Assembly: GCA_002321335.1 (NCBI GenBank)
Contig: DCMG01000169.1
Coordinates: 1-18,336, forward strand
Length of the DNA stretch: 18,336 bases
Direction: 5' to 3'
DNA from: Bacteroidales bacterium UBA1628
GTDB taxonomy: Bacteria; Bacteroidota; Bacteroidia; Bacteroidales; UBA932
Below, piece by piece: positions 1 to 6,889 of the stretch (position 1 is its first letter; the number at the start of each line of letters is the position of its first letter). The notes under the pieces are model-generated. The model was not told the DNA's origin. It did no database searches and saw nothing but the letters and a program-made list of their open reading frames with translations. Both the position numbers and the translations under genes were made by a program.

Positions 1-864
1 TTGGCACTGGTCGCGGCTTCAGCCCTGATCGCGTGCGACAGCAACGACCCTTCCAAGTTCGATGACAAGGATGCGTTCGTGGCGTTCGACAAAACATCGG
101 TTTCCTTGTCTGAGGATTACTCCGCCGGTGGAGCTGTCTGCAAGATTCCTGTGACCCTTGCTTCTGTCAAGGGGCTTGAAGAGACCATCAAGTTCGAGGT
201 AGTCTCACCTGAGACGAAAGGAGCCAAGGAAGGCGTGAACTTCGAGGTTCTGACATCTTCCGGAGTCCTTTCCTTCAACGCTGAGAACCGCACACAGTAC
301 ATTGAGATCAAGACGATCTATGACGGTGTCTACACCGGTGACCTCAAGTTCACCATCAACCTTGTCGGTACCGATGCGGTTCCGGCTGGATCTGAGGGGG
401 CTTGCACCGTTACAATCAATGACATCGATCACCCTCTCAGTTTCATGCTTGGAAGCTACACCGCGACCGGTGACAACTATTGGGATGGTCCTGTCACATG
501 GACAATGACATTCTACAAGGATGAGGATGATGATCACATGGTTTGGATTGACAACCTCTTCCAGGTTGATGGTTGGGCTAACGAGAAGACTCGCTATTAT
601 GGTACAATCAACGAGGATCACACAGTCCTTAACATTCCGTTCGGACAGGAGACTGTGTACAAGTACTCGAACGGAAATCCTGTGACCCTGCTGGGCTTCG
701 ATGGCACTAGTGGCTACGACAGTGGTTCTGTTGATGTCAAGATTATCAATGAAGGCGGTAAAGTCACCCTTGACTTCGGAACTGAATGGGGTATCTGGGT
801 AAGGATCGAGGGCGCCGGAAACCTCAACATCGTCAAGCCGGGTATCAAGGCTGTTAAAAACTAG
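1..864 (+). CDS. Calx-beta-like surface lipoprotein, 5' end cut by the window
   Basis: The reading frame is open from the first base and ends at TAG 862-864. The N-terminus reads as the hydrophobic end of a lipoprotein signal with lipobox LIAC (Cys at residue 12). The basic start of the signal is missing, so the true start probably lies a few codons upstream of the window; the TTG at position 1 is unlikely to be the start. Residues about 25-143 look like a Calx-beta-type beta-sandwich (an ExVNFE segment and a closing CTVTINDID strand). Residues about 145-287 form a second beta-rich module starting YTATGDNYWDG, which resembles the C-terminus of the next gene. Fourteen bases separate it from that gene, so the two are probably co-transcribed. 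Calx-beta folds often bind calcium or ligands in surface proteins; the ligand here is unknown. Its role as a Sus-type accessory lipoprotein is an inference. Confidence 0.75.
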   Translation: MALVAASALIACDSNDPSKFDDKDAFVAFDKTSVSLSEDYSAGGAVCKIPVTLASVKGLEETIKFEVVSPETKGAKEGVNFEVLTSSGVLSFNAENRTQYIEIKTIYDGVYTGDLKFTINLVGTDAVPAGSEGACTVTINDIDHPLSFMLGSYTATGDNYWDGPVTWTMTFYKDEDDDHMVWIDNLFQVDGWANEKTRYYGTINEDHTVLNIPFGQETVYKYSNGNPVTLLGFDGTSGYDSGSVDVKIINEGGKVTLDFGTEWGIWVRIEGAGNLNIVKPGIKAVKN

Positions 865-878
865 TAATTGAATTGTAT

Positions 879-2465
879 ATGAAAAAGATATTAGTCATAC
901 TTCTTGCAGCCGCCGCGACACTCGCTAGCTGCGTGAAATTCGAAGATGATGGTCAGGTTAATTACGATTCCACCACTGCGCCGGATGTCACGGCGCAGGT
1001 GGTTGCCGATGACTCCATCCACGTGACCATCACCGGAAAGACCGGGACAGGGTTCTATTCCTACGCTGTTCTGGCCGGGGCGGAGCAGACTTTGGATGCG
1101 GAGAAGCTTCTCAAAGACTCCTACACGGCCCTTGAATCCGGAGTGATAGACTTCTCAAAGGAGTCTTCTGTTGAGTTCGGAATCAATGGACTTACCCCTA
1201 ACACCACCTATACTGTTTATGCTGTGGCTGCCAGCACGATGGGTGTCCTTACCGAGATCAAGACGGCGTCGGCGACAACTACCGACAGCACTGCACCTGG
1301 ACTTTCAAACCTTTCGGTCAGCTCTACTGACACGACTTTGGTGTACACAATTTCATACAATGATCCTGTCACATTGGGAAAAGGAGAGGTTACGGCTCAT
1401 GTCTATGCCGTCAATGGCAAGTACGACAAGGAGAACAAGGTGCTCGTTGAGTACAAGAACTACAAGGTGCCTGCGGCCTGCCTGTCAACGAATGGCAAAA
1501 ATCTTATTGTAAACCTTCCAAGGGAGGAGGCTATCCCGGGAGCCATCGTTACTCTTACATATACCTCCGGCGTTGTGGTCAATGGAGTTGGTACGCCATG
1601 TGCGGCTTACAGCAACAGCATTGTTGACGGAACCGGAAAGGTGACCAAAGGCATTGGCGGCGCTTACGATAATGTAAGCTTTGACTTTACCCTTGACGAG
1701 ACCTGGCCTGCTGACACTATTGTTTACTTCAGCGATTGGACCAAGCTTGTACCGAAGGCTTACAGCAAGAGTGACTATGCGCTTGCAGGAGCGACAAAAG
1801 ATGCAAACTTCAAGGTGAAGGTTGTAGACGGCAACGGAAGAACGGTTTCTTATGATGCCAATACTTTTAAGGTTCTCGATGCCACGACCGTAGGCTTTAT
1901 TCTTAACGAGGCTCCTGACTATGGCGCATCACTGTCCTTCACTATTGCGGAAGGTTCCTTCGAGGATCTTTTCGGCAACTCCAACAATGAGTTCACGGCA
2001 GATGGCAACTACTACTGCTCTTATGGCTATAGTCTGAATGACATCATCGGCAAATACACAGTCACGGGTACCAGCTATTGGGAAGATGCAGATGAGACTA
2101 AAGTTTGGGTCATCGAGAAAAGTAATGATACTAAGAAAGGCGATGTGATGATAACCACTTATTGGGGATTGCCGTGCGATTACCCGATTTATGCTTACTT
2201 TGACAAAGATGCCGGCATCTTCACGATTCCGGATTTCCAGAAGTACTACACGGTCAAGGACGCTGAAGGCAATGCTGCTAAAGATGTTTATTTAGCGTGC
2301 AACACCAATGACGACAATGCTGTGGTCAACATGAAAGTCCTTGCGCCAGGTTCTTTCTCCGGGAATGACCTTTGGTTCGGCTACTATCTGAATGATTTGG
2401 TGGATAAGTCAAAGAGTGGATGGGGAAATCTGTTCAAAACGGTGAGTGGAACACGCACCGAATAA
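879..2465 (+). CDS. Multi-domain Ig/Fn3-like surface lipoprotein
   Basis: The start is the ATG at 879 (MKKILVILLA); a TTG two codons upstream is less likely. A classic lipoprotein signal ends at lipobox LASC (Cys18), so the product should be lipid-anchored, probably at the outer membrane. Residues about 37-135 resemble a fibronectin type III domain (GLTPNTTYTVYAVAAS). Two Ig-like segments follow, resembling the SbsA-type Ig domains often seen in Bacteroidota surface proteins (about 138-255 and 262-380). The C-terminal part, from about residue 387, begins with IGKYTVTGTSYWED, like the C-terminal module of the preceding gene, and is rich in Tyr and Trp, suggesting a binding surface. No catalytic motif is visible. 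It is probably the last gene of its operon, because an intrinsic terminator follows 25 bases later. Substrate unknown; SusE/SusF-like binding is plausible but not shown. Confidence 0.8.
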   Translation: MKKILVILLAAAATLASCVKFEDDGQVNYDSTTAPDVTAQVVADDSIHVTITGKTGTGFYSYAVLAGAEQTLDAEKLLKDSYTALESGVIDFSKESSVEFGINGLTPNTTYTVYAVAASTMGVLTEIKTASATTTDSTAPGLSNLSVSSTDTTLVYTISYNDPVTLGKGEVTAHVYAVNGKYDKENKVLVEYKNYKVPAACLSTNGKNLIVNLPREEAIPGAIVTLTYTSGVVVNGVGTPCAAYSNSIVDGTGKVTKGIGGAYDNVSFDFTLDETWPADTIVYFSDWTKLVPKAYSKSDYALAGATKDANFKVKVVDGNGRTVSYDANTFKVLDATTVGFILNEAPDYGASLSFTIAEGSFEDLFGNSNNEFTADGNYYCSYGYSLNDIIGKYTVTGTSYWEDADETKVWVIEKSNDTKKGDVMITTYWGLPCDYPIYAYFDKDAGIFTIPDFQKYYTVKDAEGNAAKDVYLACNTNDDNAVVNMKVLAPGSFSGNDLWFGYYLNDLVDKSKSGWGNLFKTVSGTRTE

Positions 2466-2490
2466 TTTCCGCCTGCATTAATGAGAGGTG

Positions 2491-2520
2491 AAAGGGAGCC
2501 GCTGACGCGGCCCCCTTTTT
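2491..2520 (+). terminator. Intrinsic terminator after the lipoprotein operon
   Basis: AAAGGG-A-GCCGC, loop TGAC, then GCGGC-C-CCCTTT forms a GC-rich hairpin with one A/C mismatch, running into five T residues at 2516-2520. It begins 25 bases after the stop at 2465 and separates the first two genes from the next transcription unit. The reading frame of the following gene extends back through this hairpin, which argues against a start upstream of it. Confidence 0.85.
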
Positions 2521-2570
2521 GTCCTTTGATAACAGATGCGCTTATATCTTACATAATATTCATGATTGTT

Positions 2571-3236
2571 ATGAGAAAACTTATTTTGACAGCTGCTCTG
2601 GCGATCGGTGCATTCATGATGGCCGGAGCGCAGAAGCCGACCACCACATATCCTTATCTCTATCCTCGCTTCACAGGCGGGACGGTTGTGATGGAGACCG
2701 GAAACAAAGAGGAGAAGGAGATGAACATCCATCTCCGCGCCGACAAACTTCACTACATTGACAACGGGATAATCAAGGAGGCGTTCCTAAACGATGTCAA
2801 GGCGGTGGAGATTGGAGACGACATATTCATTCCTGTCTTCGGACGCATGATGAAAGTCATAGCCAAGAACGACAACGGTTGCGTCGCGGCCGAGATTCTC
2901 GGGGATTTCGAAGCGGCGCGCGAGGCTAAAGGCGCATACGGCACTTCTTCCACGTCTTCATCCACGATGAAGTTGACCTCGCTCCAGACCGACGCGCAGG
3001 TGAATCAGAACTACATGAACATCCTCAACGAGAAGGATCATGGAATGGAACTGAGGATAAGGACCACATACTACCTGATCACTCCCAAGTTCAAGGTCAA
3101 GGCTAATAAAAAAGATGTTGACTTCACTTTGCCTGAAAGCATGAGAAATGAGTTCAAGGCTTTCTTGAAGTCTAACAAGATCAAATGGAGCGACTCCCAA
3201 AGCCTGCTTGGTGTCGTGGATTTTCTTGGTAAATAA
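2571..3236 (+). CDS. Small secreted protein of unknown function, first gene of the protease operon
   Basis: The start is taken as ATG 2571 (MRKLILTAALAIG), giving 221 residues. An in-frame ATG at 2562 adds only MIV, and longer versions would run into the upstream terminator. The N-terminus is a standard type I signal peptide with likely cleavage after AGA20, before Gln21; there is no lipobox cysteine. The mature protein is beta-rich in its first half (KLHYIDNGIIKEAF, then VGRMMKVI-like strands), has a Ser/Thr-rich linker at about residues 124-133, and a charged helical C-terminus. I do not recognise a named domain. It lies 15 bases before the first S8 protease on the same strand, so co-expression is very likely. 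A role as chaperone, inhibitor or partner of the proteases would be a guess. A TTTG at 2525-2528 could be part of a weak promoter, but no good -7 box follows it. Confidence 0.75.
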   Translation: MRKLILTAALAIGAFMMAGAQKPTTTYPYLYPRFTGGTVVMETGNKEEKEMNIHLRADKLHYIDNGIIKEAFLNDVKAVEIGDDIFIPVFGRMMKVIAKNDNGCVAAEILGDFEAAREAKGAYGTSSTSSSTMKLTSLQTDAQVNQNYMNILNEKDHGMELRIRTTYYLITPKFKVKANKKDVDFTLPESMRNEFKAFLKSNKIKWSDSQSLLGVVDFLGK

Positions 3237-3251
3237 AAATCCGTCTGTGTT

Positions 3252-5903
3252 ATGAAAATATTGTCACGTGCTTCGCTTATGATTGGTGTGATGGCCGTTG
3301 CATTCTCCTGCAGCGTCAACGAGGCCGGTCTTGCGGAGAAAGATATTGAAAACCCTTCCGTTAAGGAAGTGTTCGGAGAGGGACTTCCGGAAGAAGAACT
3401 TCTCAAGGAGATGAACATCAAGGTCAACGAGGATTTAGCCTTGGAACTGGAGAAGGCGACGGACAAGAATGGTTTCGTGAGTCTTCCAAAAGTAAGGTCG
3501 ATGGCCGGATTGGGAATCGTTGAGATGAGGAGATTGTTCCCGTACGCCGGAGATTACGAGGCCAGAACCAGGGCCGAGGGACTGCATCTTTGGTATGTTC
3601 TGAGTTACGATGACTCGAAGACGATGACCAGAGCCTCGGCTGAACTGGATATTCAGGGAGTTGATGTGGTGGAATATTGCCCACGCGTTTCGATCACAGG
3701 CAATCCTGAGATTGTCTCGTACGAGGCTAAGGCGGCCGCGGCCTCTTCGGCCGCTTTTGACGACCCTATGCTTGACCAGCAGTGGCACTACTACAACAAT
3801 GGATCCGCGTCATCCTCTGTAAGTGGTTGCGACATCAATGTCATGCCTGTCTGGAAGAATTACTCCACCTACGCCAAGTACAAAGGCGACATCATCGTCG
3901 GAGTCGTGGACGGAGGAATCGACTACAACCATGAGGATCTCAAAGGTAATATGTGGCATAACCCGGAGAAAACCGGCAATAATATTTACGGCTACAATTT
4001 CGTTGAGAATTCCTATAATATTCATCCAGAAAGCCACGGCACTCACGTGGCCGGCACGATTGCGGCGGTGAACAACAATGGCATCGGTGTGTGCGGCGTG
4101 GCAGGCGGTGATTCCAAGAAGAACATAAAGGGAGCCAAACTGATGTCCTGCCAGATTTTTGACGGAGACAACCAAGGCTCCGGCGCCGAGGCCATCAAAT
4201 GGAGCGCGGACAACGGGGCTGTGATTTCCCAGAACAGCTGGGGGTACACCAATCTGACAACTACTCCGGCTTCTTTGAAGTCTGCCGTTGATTATTTCAT
4301 CAAATACGCCGGTACTGACAAGAATGGCAAACAGACCGGTCCTATGAAAGGCGGAATAGTCATATTCGCCGCTGGCAATGACAACAAGACCGTTTCCGGC
4401 AACGACTATGAAGCCATCCTGAATGTGACATCCGTTGGAGCGGACTACAAGCGCGCATATTACACCAACTATGGTCCGTGGTGCGATATCTCGGCTCCCG
4501 GCGGCGATGTCAAGAAGGGGAATCAGGTACTCAGCACCTTGCCAGGAGACAAGTACGGCAAGATGCAGGGCACGTCGATGGCTTGTCCTCATGTGTCCGG
4601 TGTAGCCGCATTGGTTCTGACAAGATACGGTGGAGAGGGCTATACTTGTACCGCTTTGAGAAAGCGTCTGGAAGACAATGTCACCAACATCTCGGCGCAA
4701 AATGCCAGTTATTATCTTGGGAAAGGTCTGGTGAACGCCTACAGAGCCATAGCCGGAAGCGGCGGAAAGGCTCCGAACACGCCTGAGGGCTTGACGGTGA
4801 ACACGCAGTCCAACAACATCGAATTCAATGTCAACATTCCGTCCGATGCCGACGACGGAAAGCCGAACGCAATCTACATCTACTACTCTACATCGGATTT
4901 CAATTCCATCGACAAGGCAATGTTCGGAATGTTCTACATCGAGGATCATAAGGTCGGGGAGACACTATCGGGAACCGTGTCCGGTCTGGAGTTCAACACA
5001 GATTACTATGTGGCCGCCATGGCCTGCGACCTGGCCGGAAACCGCTCCGCTCTGACCAAGAGGATACGTGTCACGACTGGAGGGAACTCCGCTCCTGTCA
5101 TCACGGCCAAGACTCCGGTCTCGTTATCGATTAAGGCGCATGAGAGTGCTGTGGCCGAGTTCACGGTCACCGAGCCGGACGGACATTTCTACAACATTGA
5201 ACTGACTCCGGGCTCGGCAGCGGCGGTGCTGGACACATTGAACCGTTCAGAGCCAAAGGTCCGGATAACCGGTGCGGCGGCTCCGGCCGGGACATATTCG
5301 GCGGAGTTGACTGTGACGGATTTCTATGGGCTCGCGACATCCCAAAAGATTGGCTACACCATTCAGGAGAATCATGCTCCTGTCGTGGTGAACCAGTTCA
5401 AGAATATGCTTGTGACATCAAAGGCCGCCGTGACTCAGGAACTCCTTGCCTCTGACTATTTCAACGACGAGGATGGCGAGGAACTTGCCTTCACTTTCGA
5501 GTTCAGCAACCCTGTGGTGGCCAACATGACATATTCAAAAGGGAAGTTCCTTTTCACGCCGATGAACTACGGGCAGTCTGACATCACCGTCACCGCCACG
5601 GATGTCCGTAAGGAGTCCGTGTCCCAGACATTCTCCGTGATGGTCACTGACGGGACCAGGGAGGTCTCTCTATATCCAAATCCGGTGAAGAGCAAGTTGA
5701 ACATACAGTTCGGCGTGGAAGCGGCCAAGGTGGATTTGAAGATTGTCTCCGCAGCGGGCTCGGTCTTTGTAGAGGATTCGTTCGATGCGGTCACTCCGTT
5801 CACTCCTTTGTCTGTTGACATGACAGATGCCAACGCCGGGCAGTACACCGTGGCGGTCACGCTTGACGGAAAAGAGTATAAATCCAGTATTGTGAAGCTT
5901 TAA
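3252..5903 (+). CDS. S8 (subtilisin-like) serine protease with lipoprotein signal and T9SS sorting domain
   Basis: This 883-residue protein has a hydrophobic signal ending in AFSC (Cys20), a propeptide-like region (about 55-150), and a subtilisin domain (about 170-500). The catalytic triad is complete: Asp220 in VVDGGID, His262 in HGTHVAG, Ser442 in GTSMACPHVSG; Asn376 in FAAGNDN is the likely oxyanion residue. An Fn3-like domain (about 508-608) and two cadherin/PKD-like beta domains (about 614-705 and 709-799) follow. The last roughly 75 residues, starting LYPNPVKSKLNI, match a type A T9SS C-terminal sorting domain (GQYTV and a final VKL). It should be exported across the inner membrane, passed through the outer membrane by T9SS and displayed or released as an endoprotease. 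It is paralogous to the protease at 6890. The next gene overlaps its stop by one base. Activity as a protease is well supported; the substrate is unknown. Confidence 0.93.
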   Translation: MKILSRASLMIGVMAVAFSCSVNEAGLAEKDIENPSVKEVFGEGLPEEELLKEMNIKVNEDLALELEKATDKNGFVSLPKVRSMAGLGIVEMRRLFPYAGDYEARTRAEGLHLWYVLSYDDSKTMTRASAELDIQGVDVVEYCPRVSITGNPEIVSYEAKAAAASSAAFDDPMLDQQWHYYNNGSASSSVSGCDINVMPVWKNYSTYAKYKGDIIVGVVDGGIDYNHEDLKGNMWHNPEKTGNNIYGYNFVENSYNIHPESHGTHVAGTIAAVNNNGIGVCGVAGGDSKKNIKGAKLMSCQIFDGDNQGSGAEAIKWSADNGAVISQNSWGYTNLTTTPASLKSAVDYFIKYAGTDKNGKQTGPMKGGIVIFAAGNDNKTVSGNDYEAILNVTSVGADYKRAYYTNYGPWCDISAPGGDVKKGNQVLSTLPGDKYGKMQGTSMACPHVSGVAALVLTRYGGEGYTCTALRKRLEDNVTNISAQNASYYLGKGLVNAYRAIAGSGGKAPNTPEGLTVNTQSNNIEFNVNIPSDADDGKPNAIYIYYSTSDFNSIDKAMFGMFYIEDHKVGETLSGTVSGLEFNTDYYVAAMACDLAGNRSALTKRIRVTTGGNSAPVITAKTPVSLSIKAHESAVAEFTVTEPDGHFYNIELTPGSAAAVLDTLNRSEPKVRITGAAAPAGTYSAELTVTDFYGLATSQKIGYTIQENHAPVVVNQFKNMLVTSKAAVTQELLASDYFNDEDGEELAFTFEFSNPVVANMTYSKGKFLFTPMNYGQSDITVTATDVRKESVSQTFSVMVTDGTREVSLYPNPVKSKLNIQFGVEAAKVDLKIVSAAGSVFVEDSFDAVTPFTPLSVDMTDANAGQYTVAVTLDGKEYKSSIVKL

Positions 5904-6817
5904 TGGAAATGAAAAGAATATATTCATCATTGATTGCCGTGGCTTTGTTCGGGGGAACCATGGCCGGACAGACACTTCCCTCGTTGTTGATCGGGTCTGA
6001 TCCGGCCTCGCAGGGAACAGCGTTGACATCTGTCGGAAAGACCTCGGGGGCATATTCATTGGAAGGAAATGTGGCTTCAATGTCGCTGAATGACGCCAAG
6101 TTGAGCGCCGGAGCGTCGTTTGGGCTGTGGCAGCCCGGATATGCGAAAGACAAGGTGATCGGCGTCGGGGCGGCTTACCGTCTTGGTGACAGGCTCGCTT
6201 TCGGGCTTCAATTCAAAAGTTTGATCCAGCCTTCCTACGATGTCGTTTCTGAAAGCGGCTCGGTAAAGGATTCGTTCACGCCAGGGGAAACCAATTTCGC
6301 GGTGGGAGCCGCATATTCGGTCACGGATTGGCTTTCGGTCGGTGTGACCGGCAGAATGGTCATGTCAACCTTGGCCGATGACGCCAAGGCCAATGTGTTT
6401 GGCGCGGATGTGGCGGTATTCTACAGGAAAGACGCTCTCAGCGCTGGTTTGTCGGTGAACAATGTAGGCGGCAAGGTCAACTATGGCGGTGAGGATTACG
6501 ACCAGCCGATGCTTGCGCGTGCCGGAGTGGCCTACCGCATCGGAAATCCGGAATCTTCTTCGGTCACTCCGTCCGTGGAGGCTGACGTTTTGTTCAAAGG
6601 CGGCCTCATGGCCGGCTTAGGTGTGGAATATTCCTACAAGAGCATGCTATTCGCCAGAGGTGGTTTCCATTATGGCGACAAGGGAAAAGCGGTTCCGACG
6701 TACGCTTCACTTGGGCTTGGCGTCCGTTTCTTGGGTGTCAGTCTTGACGTGGCTTACCTGACGGCCAGCGATGTCCTTGGCAATTCCATCAGTTTTGGCC
6801 TCGGCTATCGGTTCTGA
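5903..6817 (+). CDS. PorV/PorQ-family outer-membrane beta-barrel protein
   Basis: A 304-residue protein with a type I signal (MKRIYSSLIAVALFGG, probable cleavage after MAG22) and alternating amphipathic strands throughout, ending in GLGYRF; a terminal Phe is typical of outer-membrane barrels. The mature N-terminus (LIGSDPASQGTALTSVGKT) has the pattern of the PorV/PorQ family, FadL-like barrels that in T9SS carry or receive secreted substrates at the outer membrane. The ATG at 5903 shares a base with the preceding stop (TAATG), suggesting translational coupling; an alternative start is the ATG at 5909. It sits between two T9SS-tagged proteases, so a dedicated substrate-shuttle role is a reasonable inference. 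I do not call it porV itself because the core porV gene is normally encoded elsewhere, and distinguishing PorV, PorQ and other paralogs needs a phylogeny. Confidence 0.82.
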   Translation: MEMKRIYSSLIAVALFGGTMAGQTLPSLLIGSDPASQGTALTSVGKTSGAYSLEGNVASMSLNDAKLSAGASFGLWQPGYAKDKVIGVGAAYRLGDRLAFGLQFKSLIQPSYDVVSESGSVKDSFTPGETNFAVGAAYSVTDWLSVGVTGRMVMSTLADDAKANVFGADVAVFYRKDALSAGLSVNNVGGKVNYGGEDYDQPMLARAGVAYRIGNPESSSVTPSVEADVLFKGGLMAGLGVEYSYKSMLFARGGFHYGDKGKAVPTYASLGLGVRFLGVSLDVAYLTASDVLGNSISFGLGYRF

Positions 6818-6862
6818 CAAGTTTTGTCAATCCAGAAAATATTCCGATATTTATATTCGTGA

Positions 6863-6881
6863 ATCGCCGTAAAAAGGCGAT
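6863..6881 (+). promoter_or_regulatory. 5' leader hairpin before the second S8 protease
   Basis: ATCGCC and GGCGAT form a perfect 6-bp stem around the loop GTAAAAA, ending 8 bases before the ATG at 6890. A near-consensus -7 box, TATATTCG (6852-6859, one mismatch to TAnnTTTG), lies just upstream. If it is used, the hairpin would sit at the extreme 5' end of the transcript. A TTTG at 6823-6826 is 25 bases from the box, more than the usual 19-21. No U-run follows, so it is not a terminator. It may stabilise the mRNA or affect translation; this is inference. Confidence 0.4.
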
Positions 6882-6889
6882 GTTGGATC

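Noticed and set aside
2481..2570. N-terminal extension of the secreted protein beginning at ATG 2481
   Set aside because: It would translate the intrinsic terminator at 2491-2520 and bury the signal peptide; ATG 2571 gives a standard signal.
3810..4949. Long minus-strand open frame (379 codons) opposite the first S8 protease
   Set aside because: It lies wholly antisense to a protease with a complete catalytic triad, has no recognisable motif or signal, and long antisense frames are expected in GC-moderate coding DNA with biased codon use.
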